Shown one piece after another: positions 1-9,829 of a stretch of 64,000 nucleotides of DNA (position 1 is its first letter; each line of letters starts with the position of its first letter). The stretch is from Punctularia strigosozonata HHB-11173 SS5. Taxonomy: Eukaryota > Basidiomycota > Agaricomycetes > Corticiales > Punctulariaceae. A model generated the notes under the pieces. The model saw only the letters and a list, made by a program, of their open reading frames with translations, searched no databases and had not been told where the DNA came from. Position numbers and translations under genes: made by a program. The stretch lies in contig NW_006767435.1 in assembly GCF_000264995.1 (NCBI RefSeq), forward strand, positions 2,485,774 through 2,549,773, given 5' to 3'.

Positions 1-379
1 TGCACCGATGTAATCAATGACCGAGCCAGCCTCGGCTTGGAATGCTTGCAATTGAGTCAGATACGAGTCCGGGATCTGAGCCGCGAAGCCCTGCGGACGT
101 CAGGTTCAATCAGAGCGGAATGGGAGATCGACTGCCACACTCACCTTCAGGACCGAATCATAGACATTGCTGACCTCGCCGCCTACAGTCGCATTCAGCA
201 AGTATCCGTGAGGTCGCAAGGGGGATTGGACTCGCCAGCGTTGGTAACGCCCTGGACGTAGTTCTGGATGTCGGCGTCGGTGGCCGAGGTCTTGAAGACC
301 ACTATGTATTCTTGCAGAATTACATATTCGAGCTCCGTCCTCATTCAAATGAAGATTGGCACGTACTTCCGGAGGCCAT
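1..379 (-). CDS. Peptidase inhibitor I9-type small protein (C-terminus cut by window edge)
   Basis: Exons read on the minus strand are 379-367, 310-236, 182-145 and 90-1. Joined they begin MASGKYIVVFK and continue with a subtilisin-propeptide (inhibitor I9) pattern: a TDADIQNYV helix, NAGGEV, YDSVLKGFAA and SYLTQLQ, then VIDYI at the window edge. Family knowledge: such stand-alone propeptide-like proteins (Pleurotus POIA1 type) bind and inhibit subtilisin proteases, usually in about 75-110 residues. Seventy-two codons are visible, so few are missing. No signal peptide is seen. Intron 2 (235-183) begins GCGAGT and ends TAG with a CTGAAT branch-like site, so it is a GC-AG intron. Intron 1 ends in AAG rather than CAG or TAG. 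The frame is kept across all joints. Nothing ties it to the terpene cluster. Confidence 0.8.
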
Positions 380-483
380 CTCTGTGTTTGCGGTTGCAAG
401 GGTGGAGAGCAGTAGAGCAGGGAGCGAGTACAGAAGCTGCGCCCGCATGTTATCAACACTATGAGCCCCAGAATGGGTTGCTA

Positions 484-680
484 CCACCCACATGATGGGG
501 GATATCAACCATTCACCCACGGTCTGGTCGATATGTGGTTGATTGAGGCCGTGTGGGTGATTACCTTGGATCACCCACTTTGTGGTTTGCTGTATACAAT
601 CACCCACAGTTCCAGTGAGCAGTAATGTCGACGAAGTCCATGGGTGATTTTCACCCACTGTACCAGTGGGTCGTGCCAAT
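484..680. repeat. Palindrome-rich repeat A (CACCCAC/GTGGGTG cluster)
   Basis: About 200 bp hold several copies of CACCCAC in both orientations, such as 513-520, 553-560, 571-578 and 600-607. The inner palindrome at 640-656 (atgggtgattttcaccc) matches, inverted and with two mismatches, 3837-3853 of repeat B. No coding sense is apparent. It looks like a short non-autonomous element or a decayed MITE. Confidence 0.5.
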
Positions 681-1412
681 GCTTGCCGCACAGCAGCGGC
701 AACCCGTGCACAGCTTCTCGTTGAACTGTTGACTCCCGCCATCATCCATGGCCAAACGATGGGCTCACTCTCGCCATGGCCCAGGGCACGGGCCTTGGTA
801 GAGTCGTGCCACTCTCTGAGCAGGCTCAGAGAGTATGGGTCGGGAGATGGGGTGTGCGTCTATAGCGGGTGTGCCCACCGCTGCAAGATGAACCCCCGGA
901 CGACCTGACATGCCAACTCCCCAGCGATCTATGTGTCCCTACAGTGCTGTGCGGGCTTTGGGTACGTCTGCTACACTGTGGTCTACGGTACGTTCAAAGT
1001 TCTGCTCTCACCTTTGTAAGACCAATGCACTCATACTTGAATTCAGGCGTGACGTGGCACTTTGCATCCCACTCCGACAGAAATTCATCCACCACGGCGT
1101 CCGGATTCTCCCAGTCTGCGCGGCGGGATGCCCCACTCCGACGACCACCGTTGAAGACACGTCGCCCTCCTGCTGCATAAGCGCGGCTCCCCCATCGGCC
1201 GAGGCACATTCGCCAACGTTGCCGCCCCATCACAAAACGGGTCGGCGATGTTCCTCCGTGGGTGTACGCGGCGCTGCGAAAAGTCCCCGTGCACTCGTTA
1301 CGGAACATCGTCCAGGCGGAGGAGCGCCTATTGGAGGTACGCTCGAGCACACGGGGATCATGGGTTTTCTCTCGTCTGATGACGCGGCTTGCACTCAGTT
1401 TGGTCAAAACCT

Positions 1413-1895
1413 GATAAGGGAGTACGAGAAGGGAGGTGGCGGAAGCGGCGAAGAGAAGGGGCGCTACAACATGATCGCCCACTTGTATGATTCTACTGAC
1501 CCGGTGACCGGAACGAGTATGTCCGAAGAGATGCTCGTGTCCATGGTGCGCATAGTTTCCTTGTTGTGCCTTGCGCTGATCGATGACCTGTTTACGCAGT
1601 GTGTCACATACATCATCGCGTGAGTCCTACACGGCCCGTTTTGCATTCAACGCACCGACGGGCTATCTCGAATAGCGGCACAGACACCACCGGGACCACC
1701 CTGTCGTGGTCCGTACTCCCCTGCTTGCGCGCCAAGGTAGCCCGTTGACGTTCCTCCAGGCTGATGTGGGCGCTTGCGAGCCACCCGCACGTCTACGACA
1801 CGCTCCGCGCCGAGCTCATCGCAGCTTTCCCCGATCCCGGCGCGTTCCCCGACCTGGCGTCGCTCCGGAAACTGCTCTACCTGACCGCCGTCATC
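1413..1895 (+). repeat. Left copy of duplicated contig edge
   Basis: This 483 bp segment is near-identical to 2308-2790 and stops exactly at the N run. Differences lie only in the first 70 bases of the right copy, where there is an N, small indels and substitutions typical of a poor contig end. Confidence 0.9.
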
Positions 1896-2307
1896 NNNNN
1901 NNNNNNNNNNNNNNNNNNNNNNNNNNNNNNNNNNNNNNNNNNNNNNNNNNNNNNNNNNNNNNNNNNNNNNNNNNNNNNNNNNNNNNNNNNNNNNNNNNNN
2001 NNNNNNNNNNNNNNNNNNNNNNNNNNNNNNNNNNNNNNNNNNNNNNNNNNNNNNNNNNNNNNNNNNNNNNNNNNNNNNNNNNNNNNNNNNNNNNNNNNNN
2101 NNNNNNNNNNNNNNNNNNNNNNNNNNNNNNNNNNNNNNNNNNNNNNNNNNNNNNNNNNNNNNNNNNNNNNNNNNNNNNNNNNNNNNNNNNNNNNNNNNNN
2201 NNNNNNNNNNNNNNNNNNNNNNNNNNNNNNNNNNNNNNNNNNNNNNNNNNNNNNNNNNNNNNNNNNNNNNNNNNNNNNNNNNNNNNNNNNNNNNNNNNNN
2301 NNNNNNN
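1896..2307. other. Assembly gap (412 N)
   Basis: This is a run of N between two copies of the same 483 bp. The true distance is probably zero or negative because the flanking contigs overlap. Confidence 0.95.
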
Positions 2308-2790
2308 GATAAGGGAGTACGAGTAAGGAGGTAGGCGGAAGCGGCGAAGANAAGGGACGCTACAACATGATCGCCACTTGTATGATTCTACTGACCCGGT
2401 GACCGGAACGAGTATGTCCGAAGAGATGCTCGTGTCCATGGTGCGCATAGTTTCCTTGTTGTGCCTTGCGCTGATCGATGACCTGTTTACGCAGTGTGTC
2501 ACATACATCATCGCGTGAGTCCTACACGGCCCGTTTTGCATTCAACGCACCGACGGGCTATCTCGAATAGCGGCACAGACACCACCGGGACCACCCTGTC
2601 GTGGTCCGTACTCCCCTGCTTGCGCGCCAAGGTAGCCCGTTGACGTTCCTCCAGGCTGATGTGGGCGCTTGCGAGCCACCCGCACGTCTACGACACGCTC
2701 CGCGCCGAGCTCATCGCAGCTTTCCCCGATCCCGGCGCGTTCCCCGACCTGGCGTCGCTCCGGAAACTGCTCTACCTGACCGCCGTCATC
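2308..2790 (+). repeat. Right copy of duplicated contig edge
   Basis: Same sequence as 1413-1895 (P450 I-helix to K-helix). The first 70 bases carry an ambiguous base and indels; the rest is identical as far as I compared. Confidence 0.9.
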
Positions 2791-3775
2791 AAGGAAGCGC
2801 TGCGGCGCTACCCGGCGACGCCGATCTACCTGCCCCGCGTCGTCCCCGAAGGCGGCGCGGTGCACCAAGGGCACTATCTGCCCGCCGGGACGGTAAGCAC
2901 GTTCAGCCTCGATATAACGGGTTATTCGCCTTTCCATTCAGGGGTGCTGATCGACGGCAATGGATCGTTGGCAGACGATAGGCTGCCTGTCTTACGCGAT
3001 GCACCGCGATGAGGAGTTCTTCCCGAACCCGGAGGTGTACGACCCCTCGCGCTGGCTCGAACACGTAGACGGCGTCCTCAAGGTGAAGAACACGCCGGAA
3101 CTGACGGCGTCGTAAATGCCGTGGTCGACGGGCGTGCGCTCGTGCCAGGGACAGCCGTAAGTCCCCCCCCCCCCCTCAGGTTCTTGGCGCCGTTCCGTCT
3201 GTCTTCAACCGACCGCTATTTCTTTCCAGGTTTGCCGAGCTTGAAATCTACACCGTGATCGCGAACCTCGTCCGGCGGTACAAGTTTAAGCCGGGGCCGC
3301 ACGCGACCCACCAGACGATGAAGTACGTTTCTGTTCCTACGTGGTTGCTGGTCCTCATGACCAATGCGACCTACGCTGATACAGGGACGTTGACCTTCTC
3401 ATCTTGAAACCGAAAGGGCACAAGGTGGAACTTGTCTTCGAGAAGAACCCGTACTAAGATGTAAAGCCTGTCGTTCTGCCAAGAATCCCGGGCAACGCGG
3501 GACATTCAACTTGATTTTCAAGCTTTGGTGAATAGTACTCAATGTAGCACCCAGCGTGTAGCCTCTGTGCCCTTAACCCAGACTTCCTGGTAGCATCTTG
3601 GCTATGCAATGTGCCCGTGTGCGTGTAAGGATGAGTGCGCTGGCAAACAGTGACGGCGAGCGCTCGGGCGGCGCTGGCGCGATCACGATCGATCGATTCC
3701 CAATTTGGACCAACCGTGCGACTGGCGGGGTCAATGTACACTGCTAGGATGCAGGCTGTATACATAACCAACGAA

Positions 3776-3980
3776 ATGGGTGATACGAGTGGGTGAGAGC
3801 CCGTGAACTGCGTGTGGTTTAAATCGGACATGTACTGGGCGAAAATCATCCATCTGACTTCACCCACACCCTGGGATGTGTCCCCCAGGATGTGGGCGAA
3901 TTCAATCCACCCTGATGGTCGGTAGACCCCATGTTATGGGTAAATCCGTGGTTGAATATCACCCACACCGAGTAGCACAG
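3776..3980. repeat. Palindrome-rich repeat B, inverted relative of repeat A
   Basis: It holds GTGGGTGA/TCACCCACA motifs in both orientations, and 3837-3853 (gggcgaaaatcatccat) matches the reverse complement of 640-656. With repeat A it brackets the P450 pseudogene. The rest of 3458-4403 shows no gene. Confidence 0.45.
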
Positions 3981-4327
3981 TGCAAGCGGTTGAGGGGTCC
4001 GATGATGACGCAAGGGTCATCTTGACTCTTTATGCATCCCTTGGCTGACACTCTCAACTGGTCCACTGCGCCAATGCACCAAACCCGTCTGATGACGCTC
4101 CTGCATATCTAGCTTATCGATACCGATAGTATTGCGCGCTGGACTTAGTAGAGCCAGCAATGAGCAACGACAGACGCGCTAAACGCCGCGGGGTTGGCGC
4201 TTACCACCAGTGGGCGTGCGGCTGACCAGCAACAAGTGGACGTGGACGTTTTCTTCGCCGCCGCAGCCCTACCCTGCATTCGTGCTTAAGCACTAGAATG
4301 ATGCCGCGGCCGTATGGCAAGGTCAAT

Positions 4328-4334
4328 CCGACCG
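4328..4334 (+). promoter_or_regulatory. CCGACCG motif upstream of P450-A
   Basis: CCGACCG followed by ACG lies about 70 nt before the P450-A start. The same core occurs in two other promoters of the cluster (9621-9627 and 18796-18802). It is a candidate regulator site by recurrence only. Confidence 0.2.
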
Positions 4335-4403
4335 ACGCTGGTTATAGTCCGATACCATACTTCTCTCGGCGAGGAACTCGAGGGACGAGTTTTCGCCATC
4401 GAG

Positions 4404-6821
4404 ATGTCCTCTCTTTCAGCGACCGATGTTGCTCTGTTCTCTGTCTTCTTGGGAATGCTGTACGCCTGGAGGCGGCAACGTCGTCCTCCCTTTCCGCCTG
4501 GACCGCCTGGTCTGCCGCTGCTAGGCAATCTTTTACAGGTCCCGACGAAACAAGAATGGCTTACTTATTTGCGGTGGACGAGGAAGTACAGTGCGTAGCG
4601 TTTTCAAGGAGTGAAGGAATTCTATCATGCTCACCGGAATATCTAGACTCGCCCATCATCCACTTCACGGCTCTGGGACAGCATTTCATCGTCTTGAACG
4701 ATGCAAGGACCGCAGGAGACCTATTCGGTACGTCTCTTGTATACACTACAATCTCATCGCCGATTCGATATGGATATGTCAGATAAGCGATCGTCCAAGT
4801 ATAACGATAGGCCCCAACCTATCATGCTGGCCGAACTGTGGGTTCTATTCAACCCTAAAGGGATCACTCTCATGTACAAATGCAGCGTCGACTTGCCGAA
4901 GTTTAACTTTGGTAAGGGCGAACTGATATATGATGCGCGGGCTATAGGTGATGGGACTCATGGCATTCATAGGTTTTATGCCCTACGGAAATCGGTGGCG
5001 TGCAAGCCGGAAGGCGAACAACGCTCTGTACTTATGTCGGGACAATAAACTGAAAAGAGCCTTTTTAGATCTTTCACTCGCAGTTCCAAGAATCGGCCGT
5101 CAGGAAGTTCCGCCCGAGAGAGATAGAAGGTGCTCACGAGCTACTTCGCAATATTCTGGAACATCCGGCCGAACTCTTCCAACATTTGCGCTAGTAAGCA
5201 TGGAACAGCGTCGCGTGGTCTCCATCGTGCTCAGTGTTGTTTTTCCCTTCGATTCAGCTACCCGGGCAGCCTCGTCTTGTCGGTGGCGTATGGTATCAAG
5301 ACCGTTCCTAAGGGCGATCGGTACCTCTATTGGGCCGAGAAAGCAAACGAAGGCATTATGGAGGCAGCAAACCCGCATCTCGTCGAATTTGTGCCTTTTC
5401 GTAAGCCTTGTCTGCTGTCATCCACCTCAGCCGACTCTTAGCTGTTTTCACAGTGAAATATTTCCCCGACTTTTTGGCTAGCTTTAAGCGGAAGGCAAAA
5501 GTGTGGAAGGAGTGGACAACCACAGCCTGGAATACTCCTTTTGTTCATGTGCAGAAGACTTTGGTACGCATTCCCGATTGTATTTACACCTGTCGCGTCT
5601 GAATGTAAGCGCTGTGACAGGCCGATCCTTCACCCGACACCAATATAGCAACCTCTCTGGTCGGGATGGCCCTTTCTGCCGCTGACGAGAAAGAGGACCA
5701 GGTGTTCCACGAGGAAAGCGTGAAAGCCGCTGTATGTAATCTTCACTGGTCCTGCATTGCCCTACATCTAAACCCGAGATCACAGGCCGGCGCAATGTTC
5801 GAAGGTGACCCTTGTTTTCGATCCGATGCGTCCGAATTCAAGTCTCATGAATCATCCTATGCTCTTGCAACCAGCCGGGTCGGATACTGTGAGCGGCGTT
5901 ACCTATGGCCACTCGATAAGGGTGTTCTCAAGAAATATTATGGACAGACCGTCAGTGCAATGAAGTGGCTTATACTCTGGATGCTGCGACGCCCGGACAT
6001 CCTTGCTGCGGCACAGAAGCAGATCGACGACGTTGTAGGGCCCGATCGGTTGCCCGAGTTCGCGGACGAAGCCTCGTTGCCGCTCGTATCGGCGATCATC
6101 AAGGAAACGGTGAGTCGTCCTAGACGTTCTGATTCCCTGATTCATGACTGACCTAACCGATGCGCACTGTTACCACTGCAGCTGCGTTGGAGTGCTTTCG
6201 TTCCCCTCGGTATGCCTACTACGTCGTCCGATTAGTGATGCTGATCTTGTGTCGCCAGCTCTCCCGCATCGGCTCACGGAAGACGATGTTTATGAAGGCT
6301 ACTTCATCCCGAAAGGTACGATCGTGCTCGGCAACATTTGGTAAGCCGGGTTCGCAAGCTGGACCGTTTGCACATTCCAACGAACGGCGAAAAACAGGGC
6401 CATGTTGCGTGACGAGCAGACTTGGGGTCCTGACGCGCACGAGTTCAATCCGAACCGCTTCCTCGACGCGTCCGGCGCTCTCGACGCGACGGTCCCGGAC
6501 ATTACACAATCATTCGGTTTCGGCCGACGTATCTGTCCCGGACGTTACATGGCCTGGGATAGCATGTGGATCGCGGTGGCAGGGATGCTCGCAACGTTCG
6601 ACATTGCGAATGCGGTAGACGAGACTGGGCAGCAGAAGACGCCGACCTTGGAGCACACGGACGGCATCGTTATGTGAGTATTAACCATTCATCCGATGTA
6701 CGCATCTTACTGTGTTTCCTTCTGCGTGTATGATAGCTATCCGAAGGATTTCGCATGTTCCATGCGGCCCAGATCGAGCAAAGCCGAGGCCTTGATCCGT
6801 GGGACCCAAGAATTCCTGTAA
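4404..6821 (+). CDS. Cytochrome P450 A (microsomal, O-methylsterigmatocystin-oxidoreductase-like group)
   Basis: The start MSSLSATDVALFSVFL gives a membrane anchor, followed by PPFPPGPPGLPLLGN (proline hinge). Later exons give DRPQPIMLAEL, FMPYGNRWRASRK (helix C), SAVRKFRPREIEGA, I-helix AGSDTVSG, K-helix KETLRW (ExxR), EGYFIPKGTIV, NPNRFLD and heme loop FGFGRRICPG with the axial Cys. About a dozen short introns are needed, and the last exon ends at 6821 (TQEFL). The joint between NAL (about 5031) and FQESAV (about 5091) is one nucleotide short with the only good GT-AG pair, so there is a probable frameshift (mutation or assembly). The joint at 4841/4842 uses a weak donor (gttcta). Family role: NADPH-P450-reductase-dependent hydroxylation in the ER. 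As left-most oxidase of the cluster it is a plausible tailoring enzyme, if functional. Confidence 0.8.
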
Positions 6822-7465
6822 CATATTTCGAATTGACCATGTCGTGCATTCATAATACGATATTCGAGTGATCACGCATACGCTTCTCTGCCTTTGTTCC
6901 ACCCCATGTGCCCTTTGGCTATACATCCGACGACGTCAGTGGCCTCAGATGTAAATGTTCTAAGGCGGATGGGCTGTGAAGTTTCGTCTGGGATTCATTA
7001 AATCGGTACCGGGGTTTGGGTTTGTCCCATAGTAAATGTGTTACAGCATGATCTGATTGAACAATTCATCCACGATTCGACCCCATGGACTGAAGCTTGG
7101 ATCCACTCTCATCCATGTCTTGTCTCCATAATGCGCCCCGTAGTACTCAATTCTAGGCCCACATATGGTTAGTTTCAATGTTGCGTCATGACGATCCACC
7201 TACTTAACCTATATGTATCTGACAATAGTGAGTCAATAGTAAGCAAGATCACCAGGTTGTTTTCAATGAAACCTTGGTCGCACATCAGCCTGATTGTTGT
7301 TCTTTCAATGGGGGCGACTCGTTTCAGCAAAATGCCGATTATATTCGATTAAATACTTCAATCACATAGAAACGAAGGTGACGGTGACTATTAAATGATG
7401 TTATAATGCGATGGAAACGATAGAATAGCGATGACAATGCACTGGGAAATCAAAGATGTCCCCTC
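6822..7465. other. Intergenic, no feature
   Basis: AT-richer spacer between the convergent ends of P450-A and BBE-like oxidase 1. I see no ORF of merit, repeat or RNA gene. Confidence 0.5.
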
Positions 7466-9303
7466 TCACTGGAACTTCCATCCACCGGTGAGGTTCGTCA
7501 ACCCGGTGGGGTCGACCTCGAGCTGAATCTGCCTTAGACGAGGGATCTGATCGCCGAAGAGGCGTTCCGAGGGCGTATCGAACGAGGCGTAGTTCGGGTA
7601 CAAGAACGTGCTGTTGAGATTCTGGCCCTCGGAATTGCCGAAGGCCACGACCGACTCGTCGATCCCCTTCAAGACACCTTGGATGTGCGCATCCTCGGAG
7701 ACATCGTCCCAGCTGGCAATGACGAGCGAAGGGAAGGCGACGTTGTCGGGGTCATGGACGTACGCCGTGGGCTGACCAGCGTGGTGGGAGAAGATGGTCG
7801 GGAGCATGAGCTCGATACCGAACTCGAGCGCACTGCCGGTGTGGTTGAAGACGTCAGGCCCGTTGGTCTGCAAAATGATGAGCAACATCGCAACGGAGAG
7901 GGATCCGGAGGTAACGTACCCCGAGCTGGTCCATGATATGTGCCAACAGGGGCGCCGTGTAGTTCCTGATCGAGATGGAACGCCAGTTGGCGCTAGCGGA
8001 GACGTTCAACACATATATCAGTCAGTACCGTCGATATATTACTCACCGCGAAGACCTCGGAGGACCTTGAAGAGCGCTGATGAGCGAAGCGTAGGATTGA
8101 GTAGCAAGACCGTTGGAGGCGGTTGGAAGGGCGAATAATGCGTCAAAGAGACCTTCGGGAGGAGTCGGTGCGTCATAAAAGAGGAAGTACGACGCGAAGA
8201 CGCCTGGTTGGCCGGAAAGAAATTAGGACTAAACGGCCAACGCATGAAGCATCAGTGGCACATACCGCCCTGTGACGGATCGAATCCGTAGGTCGCCGAT
8301 ATAGCAGCCTTCGGGTCTGTGTTGTTGTCTTGAAAGGCAGCGAGCACGTCGTGTATCGCCGGGATCGCGGAAGAGTTCAATACGACGAGACCGCCCTAAA
8401 GGGACGCTCAGACACAAGCAGCACGGGAAAAGACGACGTAGACCTACGAAGACGGCAGTCTGCGGCTTGGTGGTCATCTTGAGCTGAGTGACTATACCGA
8501 AGTTGTTTCCTCCACCCTATGTGACCATAAGCAAGAGCTCGTAGGGACATGTCGCAACGGGAGTACCTTGAGACCAAAGAACAGGTCGGGACTCGTCTCG
8601 TTGTTCACCGTGAGGATTTTTCCGGTCGGAGTGACGAGCTCGTACTCCAAGGTCGTGTCGCAAGAGAGTCCGACTTGATTAGTGGTCCATGAATAACCAC
8701 CGCCAAGGTTGAATCCGACGCCGACATCAGAGATACGACTGCCCGCGACGGAGACGTTGAAGGGCTCGAGCGCCGCGTACACCTTGTCCCATATCTGGCC
8801 GGTTCCGACCGTTGCAATCCCTGTAGAGGGATCGAACTGGGTCGTGTTGAACCGCGAAAGAGTGATTTGAACGCCGGGGGTAGAGCTCCAGCCCTCGTTC
8901 GTGGCATGCCCTCCAGATTTGACCGCCCATGGGACGCGGTCCTGGCCCAGGATCTTGAGCTGAACAGATCTAGATGAGAACAGGATCCGGGACGAAATGC
9001 GATCATGAACATACAATGTTGGCGACATCTTGCGGAGTGCCAGGCTCTACACTGCAGGTCGAGTTCTGCGAGCTGCTCGAGAACACGTGGAAGATGTCGG
9101 TCTCGTAAGTGGCCGCAGCTGAAAGTGAGAAGGCTGAGTCAGTGGACAGTGGGCATGCGCGAGAGATACGAGTACATACGGGGGAAGAAGACGGCAGAGG
9201 CGTCGGAGATATTGCCGGCTATCTTGTTGCAGGTGTGGAGGAAGCTGGCGGCGGCGACAGTGCGCGCAAGAAGGGCAGCGAAGCCCAAGCTCAAAGCGTG
9301 CAT
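7466..9303 (-). CDS. BBE-like FAD-linked oxidoreductase 1 (secreted)
   Basis: The minus-strand start at 9303 gives a signal peptide (MHALSLGFAALLARTVAAA). First exons are 9303-9180, 9118-9015 and 8959-8567, all in frame. The PCMH-type FAD domain shows VPWAVKSGGHATNEGW with His94 as the expected covalent FAD residue, then SSTPGVQITLSR, LGGGYSW and LTVNNETSPDLFFGLKGGGNNFG. The substrate domain follows, with several N-glycosylation sites (NNT, NHT, NYT), and the BBE C-terminal motif is FLYPNYAS...GLTNLTGGWKF. Family role: flavin-dependent oxidation of alcohols or C-H bonds with O2 as acceptor, in the secretory pathway. The usual GVGG before the LGGG loop reads GVGF, one glycine short of its paralogue. 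No second covalent Cys is seen. It is divergent with P450-B over 526 bp. Confidence 0.88.
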
Positions 9304-9829
9304 GACGGCGAGCAAAGGATGGGCCGATGAATGGATGGAAGGAAAGAGGCTCTCTCAGAAGAGCGTGTGCTGGGCTTCCTGAGCGCCTCATGGTTTAAAT
9401 GGAGGCGAGTGGTCCTGCGGGGAACCGCCCCGCTCTGTGTAAACTGCGTCGGTCGGCGTCCATCGTGGGTGTGGCAAGAACCTGCTCAGCGCATCGCCCT
9501 CGTAGTGAATTACCCTTTAAGGTTGGACCCGGTGCCGTGGCGCTAGATTTGGATCCGGTCGGCACGGCACCGTCGCGGACGTAAAATCGGGCCGACGCGG
9601 AGTGATGTACATTTCAAATACCGACCGCCGCACACCCATCTCGCCTACGACTCGTTCACTCGTTGCAAGCCGCAGTCCCATCCACTCGCGATCTGTTGGT
9701 CAGAACGCGCTATGCTCATACGGGCTCCTCTTCGATGCAGTGACCTGCTATGCTTATATGGTCCCTCTTAAGGATCAGGGTCTCGACAGTCGGCCTGTCT
9801 GAGTCTCGTTCAACAGGCCAGCCATCAAC
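9304..9829. promoter_or_regulatory. Shared divergent promoter, BBE 1 / P450-B
   Basis: 526 bp lie between two start codons facing away from each other. A TATA-like TTATATGG lies near 9752, about 75 nt before the P450-B start. A CCGACCG core followed by CCG is at 9621-9627, and further GGTCGG cores occur near 9451 and 9558. Confidence 0.5.

Larger units (their letters stand above)
1241..3457 (+). pseudogene. Cytochrome P450 pseudogene, interrupted by assembly gap
   Basis: P450 landmarks appear in order: a PPWVYAALRK segment near 1250, GQNLIREYEKG, the I-helix GTDTTGTTLSW (about 2573-2620), LWALASHPHVYDTL, the K-helix KEALRRYP (ExxR), MHRDEEFFPNPEVYDPSRW, and heme loop WSTGVRSCQG with the thiolate Cys. 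The C-terminus ends NPY at 3457. A TAA at 3113-3115 interrupts the reading just before the heme loop, where relatives have a sense codon, and F of the FxxGxRxCxG motif is W. No membrane anchor or PGP hinge could be read upstream of 1241. The centre is duplicated around the N gap. It is either a real pseudogene or a low-quality contig end; the nonsense codon lies outside the duplicated part. Confidence 0.7.

Noticed and set aside
484-680. CRISPR-like array
   Set aside because: Motif copies are in both orientations and irregularly spaced, with no equal spacers, and the organism is a eukaryote.
994-1482. 162-codon minus-strand ORF over the P450 remnant
   Set aside because: Antisense shadow of the P450 fragment.
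3454-3867. 137-codon minus-strand ORF
   Set aside because: No family features, overlaps repeat B and 3' flank; composition looks random.
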